From: UBA2266 sp964406945
GTDB taxonomy: Bacteria > Planctomycetota > Phycisphaerae > Sedimentisphaerales > Anaerobacaceae
Length of the DNA stretch: 47,840 bases
Assembly: GCA_964406945.1 (NCBI GenBank)
Contig: CAYOTO010000023.1
Span: 1-47,840 of the forward strand
Direction of reading: 5' to 3'
How positions within the stretch are numbered: position 1 is the stretch's first letter; every line of letters starts with the position of its first letter. Under the pieces are notes generated by a model. That model saw only the letters and a list, made by a program, of their open reading frames with translations. It was not told the DNA's origin and did not search any database. The translations under genes and the position numbers were made by a program. Shown here in pieces: positions 16,915 to 25,579 of this stretch.

Positions 16915-17628
16915 CTAATCTTTGGATTTCGCCACGGGATCTTCAATCGCCCCAAGCTCAACAAGCGCATTCAAAGCAGCCTTCTGCTCGGCCTCTTTCT
17001 TGTTCGTTCCCCACGCGCTGTCGAAATGCCGGCTGTCGATTACCACCCGGGACTCGAAACACTTGTTGTGGTCCGGGCCTTTCTCGTCGAGAAGGATGTA
17101 GGATGGGGTGGTGCCGAATCGCTCCTGAGTGTACTGTTGAAGAACCGACTTGTAGTTGCCCTGCGCTTCTTCGGCATCAGCCAGATCGATCATTTCCGCG
17201 TAAATATCGCATATGAATGACTTGGCTGCGTCGTAACCGCCGTCGATATATATCGCCCCGATTATCGCCTCTATAACTCCGGCCGAGAGACTGCCCGAAA
17301 GAGCCCGGTTCGAAGTCATCCCCTTGCCGACCCTGAGGTAGTTCTGCAATCCGAGCACGCCCGCAATCTTCGCACAGGTGGTGCGCGACACGAGCATGCT
17401 TTTGACTTTGGTGAGATTGCCTTCGAGGTATTTGCCGAATCGACCGAAGAGCTGGTCACAAATCACGGCCGCGAGAATGGCATCGCCCAAAAATTCAAGA
17501 CGCTCGTTACTTTCCAGACGTGAATCGACCGCCGAGGAGTGGGTCAGAGCTTTTTCGAGCAATCCCCGGTCGGAAAACGAATACCCCAGCTTCTGCTCGA
17601 GTTCGTGCAGAGAAATCTGCTGTTCCAT
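16915..17628 (-). CDS. rnc: ribonuclease III
   Basis: Double-strand-specific endoribonuclease that processes rRNA precursors and structured mRNAs. 237 aa with the usual two domains. The catalytic domain carries the signature NERLEFLGDAILAAVI (acidic residues for Mg2+). A second acidic cluster lies in EAIIGAIYIDGG, near residue 115. A C-terminal dsRNA-binding domain spans about 155-232 (SVLQQYTQERFG, ending in GTNKKEAEQKAALNALVELG). AGGAAGAG precedes the start. The leader between the STAS gene and rnc contains a 14-bp inverted repeat (17657-17687), a possible autoregulatory site. Confidence 0.96.
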   Translation of the reverse strand: MEQQISLHELEQKLGYSFSDRGLLEKALTHSSAVDSRLESNERLEFLGDAILAAVICDQLFGRFGKYLEGNLTKVKSMLVSRTTCAKIAGVLGLQNYLRVGKGMTSNRALSGSLSAGVIEAIIGAIYIDGGYDAAKSFICDIYAEMIDLADAEEAQGNYKSVLQQYTQERFGTTPSYILLDEKGPDHNKCFESRVVIDSRHFDSAWGTNKKEAEQKAALNALVELGAIEDPVAKSKD

Positions 17629-17656
17629 TAGGCGACTCTTCCTGCTGCGAGCAGAT

Positions 17657-17687
17657 TACGAACATCGTCCCCGGGACGATCTTCGTA
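17657..17687 (-). promoter_or_regulatory. inverted repeat in the rnc leader
   Basis: Arms 17657-17670 and 17674-17687 are complementary over 14 bp with one mismatch and a 3-nt loop. A second small hairpin (CTGCT with AGCAG) lies between it and the start codon. In the transcript the large hairpin sits 29-59 nt before the rnc start. Confidence 0.6.
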
Positions 17688-17766
17688 GCCGGCTCCACAG
17701 TACCTTCGGGCGCTGGACGCAACTGCGACCGCGCCCGACATACCAGTGTTTTTCAATTGTATCGAC

Positions 17767-18102
17767 TCAGCCGACCATCTGGAGACTGGCCAGCGCAACG
17801 AACTTATCATCCGCCATTTCGAAGATGCCGTCAAGACCCGTAACCGTAAAAATTCCTTTCGTGGCCGGAGCAACGCTGCAGAAAACCAGTCTGTGGCCGC
17901 AATCGCCCAGCAGTTTCTTGAGTTTCAGCAGCTTGGAAAGACTCGAAGACGTTACGATATCGACATTGTCGAAATCTATGACAACGTCGCAGTCGCCTCT
18001 GTCGCGCACGACCTCGGTAACGGTTTTCAACTCATCGCCCATATCCGGTTCCTGAGGCAAATCGACGAGGACGATATCTTCGGACCAATTCTGAATCCCC
18101 AT
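17767..18102 (-). CDS. STAS domain protein (anti-sigma factor antagonist type)
   Basis: 111-aa single STAS domain. The segment DCDVVIDFDNVDIVTSSSLS (about 37-56) matches the core strand and the loop that carries the phosphorylatable serine in SpoIIAA/RsbV-like proteins; here three serines sit together. The next helix (LSKLLKLKKLLGD) and the LVFCSVAP strand fit the fold. AAAGGAG precedes the start. No anti-sigma kinase or PP2C phosphatase gene is adjacent. The next gene on the strand, rnc, follows after 138 bp and may be cotranscribed. Role inferred: partner-switching regulation, target unknown. Confidence 0.82.
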   Translation of the reverse strand: MGIQNWSEDIVLVDLPQEPDMGDELKTVTEVVRDRGDCDVVIDFDNVDIVTSSSLSKLLKLKKLLGDCGHRLVFCSVAPATKGIFTVTGLDGIFEMADDKFVALASLQMVG

Positions 18103-18299
18103 TGCGAATCTCCTTTTCTACTAGTGCTACGCTTTTCTGGATTCCAGTTTCATATCGGCATGGCCTAAAACCCTGTTAACCAAAAAATCCGTTAAAACCA
18201 CTATTGGCGGTCGCAGGTCCCATAATTGCTACATTCGGTCCTCGTTTTGTGCGTGGGCCGTTTTGCCGGTATATGCACATCTGTTAATACTAAGCTAAG

Positions 18300-18335
18300 A
18301 AAAAAAGGTGCGTATGCCAATTCATACGCACCTTT
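18300..18335 (-). terminator. rho-independent terminator of pckG
   Basis: Perfect 13-bp inverted repeat (18304-18316 with 18323-18335), a 6-nt loop and, read on the minus strand, a run of seven T directly after the stem. It starts 48 nt beyond the pckG stop codon. Confidence 0.88.
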
Positions 18336-18382
18336 AGGCAGCACTAATCTGTAGATTCAAGTCTGCGGCGTTGGAATCCGGC

Positions 18383-20266
18383 CTAGGCACTGGCCAAATC
18401 CAACGGCGAAATATTGTCGCCGTATTTTTCCTGTGCAGCTTTGAGCCGGGCCCGGGCCGCATCGAACGTCTCATAAAGAACCGCCGGGGCGTCGGCGACT
18501 TTCTCGCGGTAGATCTTCTCGACGCGATCCAGTTTCGCCAGATTCTCGGGAACGCGATAAGTGAACTGCTTCACGTAGTCGTCCTGCGAGTATTCTTTGC
18601 CCATGCTCTCTTTAAACAGTCGGGCCAGGTCCTCATATTTGGGAATAACACCCGTAGGGGTCTCAATGCCTTCGACGTCGCCGTTGGCCTTTAGTTCGGC
18701 CCAGAGAATCCAGACCTTCTTGTCGCCCATGCCGGTCAGATATTTGCCGTCCTGGCCTTTCAGGAAATAATTCACCGAGAAGATCAGAGGCGGATTCTCA
18801 ACACCTTTGACGAAATCCAGGTTGTTCTGGATGTACTTGCCCAGCGGAATCGCCAGAAAGTCCAGGTTACTCATGAGATTAAACGTCCGAACGCCCTCGG
18901 CGCCGAGAGTAGCTGCGGTAGTCTCCGATTCCAGCGAGGCGCCTTTGAGAATAATCCCTTCTGCCCAACTGAACGCCTGCTCGACCGGAACCCACGTATC
19001 GCTGTCGCGGCCGCCATAGACAATACCGCCGACCGGAACGCCCTCGGGATCGTCGATCAGCGGGTCCTTGTTTGCCAGATCGCTGATGTTCAGGCAATAC
19101 CGGGCATTCTTATGCGAGGGGGTAATTTCGTTGCCTTTGTCGTCGGTTTTGCCTTTTTTCCATTCTCCGCTGTGATTGACGCCTTCGTCCGGAATCTCCG
19201 AGCCCATCCCGAGCCAGTACGGCTTGCCGTCCTTGACCAGAACGTTCGAGAAGATCACTTCACAATCGCCGGTCAAAGCGTCGTAAATCACGGGATCGTC
19301 GTCGGGGTTCACATCGCGAATGATGCCGAAAATGCCCTTTTCGACGTTCACCGACCGGGCTTGGCCGTTCATCTTGCGAAGATAGGCAATATCGTCGCCG
19401 ACGATAGTCTGGCCGGGAATCATCGAGGTTGATGTCTTTCCGCAGGCCGACGGGAACGCGCCGGTAAAATAGGTAACCCTATCCTTCGGTCCGTGCACGC
19501 CCATCACGAACATGTGTTCGGCCAGCCAACCCTCTTTATCGGCCTTGTTGATTGCCAGCCGCAGAGCCAGCTTCTTCAGACCCACTGTATTGCCGGCATA
19601 TTGGGTGTTCGTGCTGTAGACGAGGCTCTCGTCGAGGTCAATATACACCCGGCGTTTGTCCACGTTCTTGCTGACAGCGCCTTCGAGTTCGCCCTCGGTG
19701 TGCATGAAGCGGAAAAATTCGCCGCTGTCGCCGATCTTCCTGAACTGCTCATAGCCGGGCCTGTACAGGATCAATTCGCTGTGGGCAACGTAAGGCGAGT
19801 CGGTAATCTGCACACACGGGATTGAGAAGTCCGAATCCGTCGGGCCCAGGCAGAAGAAGGCTACGATCATCTCGCGGCCGGCCATCGAGCTGTCAAAAAA
19901 GCCCCGCACCTCGGCCACGCCTTCTTCCTTGTCGATGGTATTGAGACTTTCGCCAAGATCGGAACCCTTGCTCAGCAGGTATTTCGTCCGGGCCTTATCG
20001 CGGGCCTGGTCGTTGTAACCGTCGAAATGAGCGGTCTGAGCGGGTTTTGTAAGCTGGATTTCCTCGCCCTTGGCCAGCGTCTGCTTTCGAATATAAGCCA
20101 TTTCGTCAGCGGTATCGCTGAGCACGAAGACCGATTCCGGCTTGCACAACTCGATCGCATCCGCAACAAACTGATGCAGCTTCGGGTTGGCCAGCGCGGC
20201 TAATTTCTCATAATTTTCCGCCGAAAGTTTCTCTTTCAGCAATTCTGTCGCATCGTTCACGGCCAT
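18383..20266 (-). CDS. pckG: phosphoenolpyruvate carboxykinase (GTP)
   Basis: Converts oxaloacetate and GTP to PEP, GDP and CO2, the entry step of gluconeogenesis; it can run anaplerotically in some anaerobes. 627 aa, as expected for the GTP class. The active-site loop and P-loop are seen in GAFPSACGKTSTSMI (a cysteine before the GKTS motif is typical of GTP enzymes). YGGRDSDTWVPV and the metal/substrate segment FNLMSNLDFLAIPLGKY are also present. GGAGG precedes the start. A near-consensus promoter lies at 20305-20333 and a terminator at 18300-18335, so it is a self-contained transcription unit divergent from guaBA. Confidence 0.97.
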   Translation of the reverse strand: MAVNDATELLKEKLSAENYEKLAALANPKLHQFVADAIELCKPESVFVLSDTADEMAYIRKQTLAKGEEIQLTKPAQTAHFDGYNDQARDKARTKYLLSKGSDLGESLNTIDKEEGVAEVRGFFDSSMAGREMIVAFFCLGPTDSDFSIPCVQITDSPYVAHSELILYRPGYEQFRKIGDSGEFFRFMHTEGELEGAVSKNVDKRRVYIDLDESLVYSTNTQYAGNTVGLKKLALRLAINKADKEGWLAEHMFVMGVHGPKDRVTYFTGAFPSACGKTSTSMIPGQTIVGDDIAYLRKMNGQARSVNVEKGIFGIIRDVNPDDDPVIYDALTGDCEVIFSNVLVKDGKPYWLGMGSEIPDEGVNHSGEWKKGKTDDKGNEITPSHKNARYCLNISDLANKDPLIDDPEGVPVGGIVYGGRDSDTWVPVEQAFSWAEGIILKGASLESETTAATLGAEGVRTFNLMSNLDFLAIPLGKYIQNNLDFVKGVENPPLIFSVNYFLKGQDGKYLTGMGDKKVWILWAELKANGDVEGIETPTGVIPKYEDLARLFKESMGKEYSQDDYVKQFTYRVPENLAKLDRVEKIYREKVADAPAVLYETFDAARARLKAAQEKYGDNISPLDLASA

Positions 20267-20304
20267 ACTAGTCCTCCAAAAAGAGTGTCCAAAAAAAGCT
20301 CCGC

Positions 20305-20333
20305 ATTTTAGACCGAAATCCGGCGGCCGTCAA
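20305..20333 (-). promoter_or_regulatory. sigma-70-like promoter of pckG
   Basis: On the minus strand: TTGACG (20333-20328), a 17-bp spacer and TAAAAT (20310-20305). Predicted leader about 30 nt. Confidence 0.7.
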
Positions 20334-20396
20334 CAGATATTTTCAGATTCTGCCCAGCAAAACCGTGTGAATTACCGGCGAATCGGGCGCATAAAG

Positions 20397-20423
20397 GAAG
20401 GCCGGGGTACGAAACCGGCCTTC
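20397..20423. promoter_or_regulatory. perfect 9-bp stem-loop between pckG and guaB
   Basis: Arms 20397-20405 and 20415-20423 pair perfectly with a 9-nt loop. No T run follows on either strand. It lies outside both predicted transcripts, upstream of the pckG promoter and about 230 bp before the guaB promoter. It may be an operator-like palindrome or incidental. The rest of 20267-20650 shows nothing else that I can name. Confidence 0.35.
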
Positions 20424-20650
20424 ACCTGATCTGTGGTTACTCGTTGCACCAATGTTATTTCCGGCCTGTTCTTCACTGGCATTGCTGTTAATGCATTTAC
20501 TGCGCTCACCTGACAAGGCCGCCCGACGCGCGCCGATTGGGCGCTGTTTATCTGACCTTTTTGCGATTTCAGCCGTATTATACGTTCAAATTGCCCGATT
20601 GCGGCAATGAATTACGAAACGGCTAAATGCATGGCAGCGGCCGGAATACC

Positions 20651-20679
20651 TTGACGGATGGACGGGACGCTACTATATT
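20651..20679 (+). promoter_or_regulatory. sigma-70-like promoter of guaBA
   Basis: TTGACG (20651-20656), a 17-bp spacer and TATATT (20674-20679). Predicted leader about 45 nt to the guaB start. It shares its -35 hexamer with the divergent pckG promoter. Confidence 0.7.
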
Positions 20680-20730
20680 ATCGGTTTTCAAGCCGCAGAC
20701 CCGCGGAGCCGTCGCAATTTGGAGGTGAAC

Positions 20731-22203
20731 ATGAGCGATACCAAGATTGTCGCCGAGGGAATTACCTTCGACGACGTGTTACTGATACCCGGCAAGAGCG
20801 ATGTTGTGCCCAGCGAAGTCGATACCAGCACGCAACTGACCCGCAACATAAAAATCAATATCCCAATTGTTTCGGCCGCCATGGACACGGTAACCGAATC
20901 GGCCCTGGCCATCGCGCTGGCTCAGGAAGGCGGCATTGGAGTAGTCCACAAGAATCTGGACATCGAGGCCCAGAATCGCGAAGTAGCCAAGGTCAAGCGT
21001 TCCGAGCACGGTGTAATCAGCGATCCGGTAACACTCTCGCCGAATGAACCGGTCCGAAGAGCGCAGGATCTTATGGCCGTGCAGAACGTATCGGGAATTC
21101 CAATCGTCGATGGCAAAAAGCTCGTCGGAATTCTGACCCGGCGCGATCTGAAGTTCCTCAAGGACTACGACGTCAGCGTAAGTTCGGTAATGACAAAGAG
21201 TAATCTCATCACCGGGCCTGAAGGAACCACGCTCGAAGAGGCAAAGGAGATTCTGCAGAAGCACAAGGTCGAGAAGCTGCTGCTGGTCAACAAGGCCGGA
21301 GAACTGGCCGGGCTGATTACTATGCGGGATATCGACCGGGTTCAGCAGTTCCCGAGAGCCGGCAGAGACCGAAGGGGTCGGCTGCTGGTAGGCGCCGCCG
21401 TCGGGGTGCATGATTACGAACGTGTGGCAGCCCTGATCGACGCCGACGTGGACGTAATTGTGGTCGACACCGCTCACGGCCATTCGCAGAACGTCCTCGA
21501 TACCGTTAAGACGATCAAGTCCACTTACGAAATAGATGTCATAGCGGGCAACATCGCCACTTCCGAAGCCGCGGAAGACCTGATCGCAGCCGGAGCAGAC
21601 GCCATCAAGGTGGGTATCGGTCCCGGCGCAATCTGCACCACGCGAGTAATTTCGGGCGTCGGTGTGCCGCAGATAACCGCCATCAGCAATTGCGCCCAGG
21701 CGGCCGAAAAACACGAAGTACCAGTCATAGCCGACGGCGGCATAACCCAGTCGGGCGAAATCACCAAGGCGATCGCGGCGGGCGCCTCCAGCGTTATGCT
21801 CGGTTCGCTGTTTGCCGGCCTGAAGGAAAGCCCGGGTAAGCTTGTGATTTACAAGGGCAGGCAGTTCAAGCAATACCGCGGAATGGGTTCTCTTGGGGCT
21901 ATGGTTAAAGGCTCGGCCGACCGTTACGGTCAGGACAGTTCCACCGAAAGAGCCAAACTCGTGCCCGAGGGCGTCGAAGGCCGGGTGCCGTATCGCGGAA
22001 TGCTGGGCGATTTCGTGTACCAGCTTGTGGGGGGGCTTCGAGCCGGTATGGGTTATTGCGGAGCAAGAAGTGTCCAGGATCTGACCCGAAAGGGCAGATT
22101 CGTGCGCGTAAGCGCCGCATCGGTCAACGAAAGCCATCCCCACGACATACAGATCACACAGGAAGCCCCGAACTATTCGGCGGCCATGTCGTTCGAAGAC
22201 TAG
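20731..22203 (+). CDS. guaB: IMP dehydrogenase
   Basis: NAD-dependent oxidation of IMP to XMP, the committed step to GMP. 490 aa with the standard layout: first barrel part, a pair of CBS domains (about 95-210, MAVQNVSGIPIVDGKKLVGILT and KVEKLLLVNKAGELAGLIT), then the rest of the barrel. The catalytic cysteine (about residue 301) is in GPGAICTTR, with Ala in place of the usual Ser. The flap RYGQ motif is seen in the ADRYGQD segment. GGAGGTG is 4 nt before the ATG at 20731; an upstream TTG overlaps that site and is rejected. guaA follows after 58 bp. Confidence 0.97.
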   Translation: MSDTKIVAEGITFDDVLLIPGKSDVVPSEVDTSTQLTRNIKINIPIVSAAMDTVTESALAIALAQEGGIGVVHKNLDIEAQNREVAKVKRSEHGVISDPVTLSPNEPVRRAQDLMAVQNVSGIPIVDGKKLVGILTRRDLKFLKDYDVSVSSVMTKSNLITGPEGTTLEEAKEILQKHKVEKLLLVNKAGELAGLITMRDIDRVQQFPRAGRDRRGRLLVGAAVGVHDYERVAALIDADVDVIVVDTAHGHSQNVLDTVKTIKSTYEIDVIAGNIATSEAAEDLIAAGADAIKVGIGPGAICTTRVISGVGVPQITAISNCAQAAEKHEVPVIADGGITQSGEITKAIAAGASSVMLGSLFAGLKESPGKLVIYKGRQFKQYRGMGSLGAMVKGSADRYGQDSSTERAKLVPEGVEGRVPYRGMLGDFVYQLVGGLRAGMGYCGARSVQDLTRKGRFVRVSAASVNESHPHDIQITQEAPNYSAAMSFED

Positions 22204-22261
22204 GTCCAACTCTCAGTAACGGCCCGGGCGGCGGATGTTCCGGGCAATCAGCAGGCGAAAG

Positions 22262-23803
22262 ATGGAACGAGAACTGGTGGCAATACTCGATTTCGGCAGT
22301 CAGTACGGTCAGCTAATAGCCAGAAGAGTGCGCGAGCAGAACGTGTATTCGCGAATCTTCAGAGCCGATATGCCGGCACGAGAACTGGCGAAAATGAATC
22401 TGAAGGGAATCATTCTTTCGGGAGGTCCGGCGAGCGTCTACGCTCCGAACGCCCCGACGTGCGACGAGAAGATATTCGATCTGGGCGTTCCGATTTTGGG
22501 AATCTGCTACGGAATGCAGCTTGGCTGCCGTATGCTTGGCGCTGATATCAACCGGGCCGACCACCACGAGTACGGCCGGGCCAGCCTCAAAATCACCGAC
22601 AAGAAAGACCTTTTTGCAGCAATGCCCGACGAAACGCTGGTATGGGCCAGTCATGGGGACCAGGTCGACAGGCCCGGCGACGACTTCGAGAAACTCGCCT
22701 CGACATCGACGTGTCCGTATGCGGCGGTGCGGCACAAGAAGAAGCGTTTTTACGGCGTTCAGTTCCATCCGGAAGTTACCCACACCCCCAAGGGCCCGGC
22801 GATTCTCGAGAATTTCCTTTACGATATCTGCGAATGCGCGGGCGACTGGAAGATGAGCGATTTCGTGGCCGAGACAACTGCCTCCATCCGCAAACAGGTC
22901 GGCGAATCCAACGTGATCTGCGGTCTGAGCGGCGGGGTCGATTCTTCCGTAGTCGCATCGCTGCTGCACAAGGCTATCGGCGATCAGCTTACATGCATAT
23001 TCGTTGACAACGGTCTTCTGCGTAAGAACGAGCGCAGTAACGTTGTAGGAACCTTCCGCGATCATTTTCACATGGACCTGCGGGTCGTAGACTGGTCGCA
23101 ACAGTTCCTTCACGCCCTGACGGGCGTTACCGATCCCCAGCAGAAGAGAAAGATAATAGGCGCAGAATTCATCGAGGCCTTCAAATCCGAAGCCACCAAG
23201 ATCCCCAACGCAGCATTTCTCGCCCAGGGGACGCTGTATCCGGACGTAATCGAATCCGGCTCGAAGGACGGCAATCCCGCCGCCAACATTAAGCTGCACC
23301 ACAATGTCGGAGGTCTGCCGTCAGAACTGGGTTTCGAGCTGGTCGAGCCGCTGCGAGAACTCTTCAAAGACGAGGTCCGCGTGGTAGGCGAATACCTGGG
23401 TCTGCCGGAGGATATGGTGTGGCGGCATCCGTTCCCGGGGCCGGGCCTGGCGGTGCGGATTATCGGCGAAATCACCACACATCGGCTGGAGATTCTGCGT
23501 GCAGCCGACGAGATACTCATCGAGGAGATCCGGTCGGCCGGGCTTTATCGAAAGATATCCCAGGCTCTGGCCGTGCTCGTTCCGGTCTCGACTGTGGGAG
23601 TTATGGGCGATGAACGCAGCTATGAGAATGTGATCGCCATAAGAGCGGTCGAAACGACCGACTTTATGACCGCCGATTTTTCTCACATACCTTATGAGGT
23701 GCTCGGGATTATCAGCAGTCGGATCATAAACGAGATCCGCGGCGTCAACCGGGTTGTGTACGATGTTTCGAGTAAACCGCCGGCAACTATCGAATGGGAA
23801 TAG
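22262..23803 (+). CDS. guaA: GMP synthase (glutamine-hydrolysing)
   Basis: Converts XMP to GMP using ATP and glutamine. 513 aa, full length. The class I glutamine amidotransferase domain (1-195) has its nucleophile Cys82 in GICYGMQLG and the His/Glu pair in VQFHPEV. The ATP pyrophosphatase domain follows, with the PP-loop SGGVDSS near residue 222. The C-terminal dimerisation domain ends in PPATIEWE, the usual GuaA terminus. The start at 22262 (MERELVAIL) leads straight into the ILDFGSQY motif; an in-frame ATG 27 bp earlier is possible but less likely. Second gene of the guaBA unit. Confidence 0.97.
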   Translation: MERELVAILDFGSQYGQLIARRVREQNVYSRIFRADMPARELAKMNLKGIILSGGPASVYAPNAPTCDEKIFDLGVPILGICYGMQLGCRMLGADINRADHHEYGRASLKITDKKDLFAAMPDETLVWASHGDQVDRPGDDFEKLASTSTCPYAAVRHKKKRFYGVQFHPEVTHTPKGPAILENFLYDICECAGDWKMSDFVAETTASIRKQVGESNVICGLSGGVDSSVVASLLHKAIGDQLTCIFVDNGLLRKNERSNVVGTFRDHFHMDLRVVDWSQQFLHALTGVTDPQQKRKIIGAEFIEAFKSEATKIPNAAFLAQGTLYPDVIESGSKDGNPAANIKLHHNVGGLPSELGFELVEPLRELFKDEVRVVGEYLGLPEDMVWRHPFPGPGLAVRIIGEITTHRLEILRAADEILIEEIRSAGLYRKISQALAVLVPVSTVGVMGDERSYENVIAIRAVETTDFMTADFSHIPYEVLGIISSRIINEIRGVNRVVYDVSSKPPATIEWE

Positions 23804-23926
23804 TCCGCCGCAGCAACAAATTGCATTCGACCGCCAGCGGCTCTGTAAGGTCTGATTGAATCGCACACATACTGAGGCTTCCGGACCGGTTTCTTCATTC
23901 GCTCGTACGTTCGGCGTACAATTAGA

Positions 23927-23954
23927 TTGAAGTTTCATGCATTTCTGGTACACT
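23927..23954 (+). promoter_or_regulatory. possible promoter of the aminotransferase gene
   Basis: TTGAAG (23927-23932), a 16-bp spacer and TACACT (23949-23954), about 45 nt before the start at 24006. Moderate match. Confidence 0.4.
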
Positions 23955-24005
23955 GTCCGATTGTATCGTTAGCAGTCAGACAGGCTTATCTGCGGGATTC
24001 ACTGT

Positions 24006-25229
24006 ATGTCAGATTTCAAAATAGACCCGGCGCAGCGGATTAAACGTCTTCCGCCTTACCTTTTCGGCAGACTAAACGCGCTCAAACTCGCAAAGCGCCG
24101 CGAAGGCGCCGACATTATCGACCTTGGCATGGGAAACCCATCGGATCCGGCGCCGCAGATCGTGATCGACAAGCTCTGCGAAGCCGCGAGCGATCCGCGC
24201 AATCAGCGATACAGCGCATCGCGAGGCATAAAGAACCTCAGACGCGAGATAGCCAAGAAGTACGCCCGCAAGTGGGGAGTGGAACTTGATCCGGACAAGG
24301 AGGTTCTGGCCTGCATCGGTTCGAAAGAAGGCTTCAGCCATTTGTGCCTTGCCATGCTGGGTCCGGGCGAAACGGCGGTCGTACCCGATCCGGCCTTTCC
24401 GATACACAACTATGCCGTTGCTCTGGCCGGTGCGAATGTGATAACTGTTCCGCTCGGGACCGACCAGAAGTTCCTCGATACGATAGCCATGGTCTGCGAG
24501 CACCTCTTTCCCAAGCCCAAGCTGCTTATCCTCAACTATCCGCACAATCCCAGCGCGCTGACGGTTGACGAGGGCTTTTTCGAGCCGATCGTTCAGCTTG
24601 CACGGCGGTTTGGAATTGCCGTCATACACGACTTTGCTTACGGCGAGACGTCCTTCGACGGGTACAGACCGCCGAGTTTTCTAGCCGCGCCGGGCGCCAA
24701 GGACGTGGGTGTCGAGTTCACGACAATGAGCAAGCCCTATAATATGGCGGGTTTCCGAATCGGTTTCGTGGCCGGAAACCGGGAAATGATCGAGCATCTT
24801 GCGACCATCAAAGGCTATTATGACTACGGTATCTTTCAGGCGATTCAGATCGCCGGGATTATCGCGATGCGCCACTGCGAGGATGCCGTCGTCGAGCAGA
24901 ACAGAAAGTACAAATCCCGACGCGACGTGGTCTGCGAAGCCCTGGAGAGGATCGGCTGGCAGGTGGAAAAGCCCCGGGCGACCATGTTCGTATGGGCCAG
25001 GGTTCCGGAAGAGCATCTCAACGGCAAGGGAACGATTGATTATGCGCTAGATCTGATGGAGCACGCCGAGGTGGCTATCGCTCCGGGACGGGCTTTCGGA
25101 GAGAACGGCGAGGGCTTTATGCGAATCGCTCTTGTCGAGAACGAACAGCGTCTGCGGCAGGCAATTCGCAACATCAGCCGGTACATCAATAATCGCCCCG
25201 TCAGAAAGGCTTTGAGCAAGCCAAGGTAG
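24006..25229 (+). CDS. PLP-dependent aminotransferase, AlaC-like
   Basis: Fold-type I class I/II aminotransferase, 407 aa, cytoplasmic. The PLP-binding lysine is Lys243 in TMSKPYNMAGFRIGF, which closely matches the AlaC/YfdZ group (alanine-forming glutamate:pyruvate transaminases). Other hallmarks are LGMGNPSDP near residue 40, LNYPHNPSA (the NPHNP strand that contacts the cofactor) and the C-terminal MRIALVENEQRLRQA arginine segment that binds the substrate carboxylate. Related LL-diaminopimelate and aspartate aminotransferases cannot be excluded. It follows guaA by 202 bp with its own possible promoter. Confidence 0.88.
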   Translation: MSDFKIDPAQRIKRLPPYLFGRLNALKLAKRREGADIIDLGMGNPSDPAPQIVIDKLCEAASDPRNQRYSASRGIKNLRREIAKKYARKWGVELDPDKEVLACIGSKEGFSHLCLAMLGPGETAVVPDPAFPIHNYAVALAGANVITVPLGTDQKFLDTIAMVCEHLFPKPKLLILNYPHNPSALTVDEGFFEPIVQLARRFGIAVIHDFAYGETSFDGYRPPSFLAAPGAKDVGVEFTTMSKPYNMAGFRIGFVAGNREMIEHLATIKGYYDYGIFQAIQIAGIIAMRHCEDAVVEQNRKYKSRRDVVCEALERIGWQVEKPRATMFVWARVPEEHLNGKGTIDYALDLMEHAEVAIAPGRAFGENGEGFMRIALVENEQRLRQAIRNISRYINNRPVRKALSKPR

Positions 25230-25487
25230 CGCCCGCACACGGGAAATGACCTTCCTGATCGGCAGTTAATCCTCAGAATCTCACGACCTCCGCACCGGAA
25301 AATGCGCGATAGGTGCACGTCAGGACTCTGTTAAAAGAGTAAAATCTGGCGGTTTTTCTGTAATTCCTCATGTTTGTTATATTACGCATATTTACTCAAA
25401 ACCGCCTCTAATGACCCTCCCAGGCAGCCATACGTGCTGATATAACCGTAACATTAGGCAAACTAGGAGGGTTAGGGTAAAAAATCA

Positions 25488-25561
25488 TTGACTTTCGACA
25501 CTCAATTCGCTCAAATAGTTATAAGTCAATAAAGCCCGTTATAACAGGAGCACCCTTATAA
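25488..25561 (+). promoter_or_regulatory. promoter and repeated TTATAA motifs upstream of the PEP-CTERM gene
   Basis: TTGACT (25488-25493), a 17-bp spacer and TCAAAT (25511-25516) form a moderate promoter. Just downstream, TTATAA occurs three times (GTTATAA at 25518 and 25538, CTTATAA at 25555), spaced 20 and 17 bp, which could be an operator. Further upstream, long-range inverted pairs are present: 25348-25356 with 25398-25406, and 25413-25419 with 25467-25473. Nothing else is seen in 25230-25579. Confidence 0.35.
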
Positions 25562-25579
25562 CTCGGAGGAGGTTGCTCG

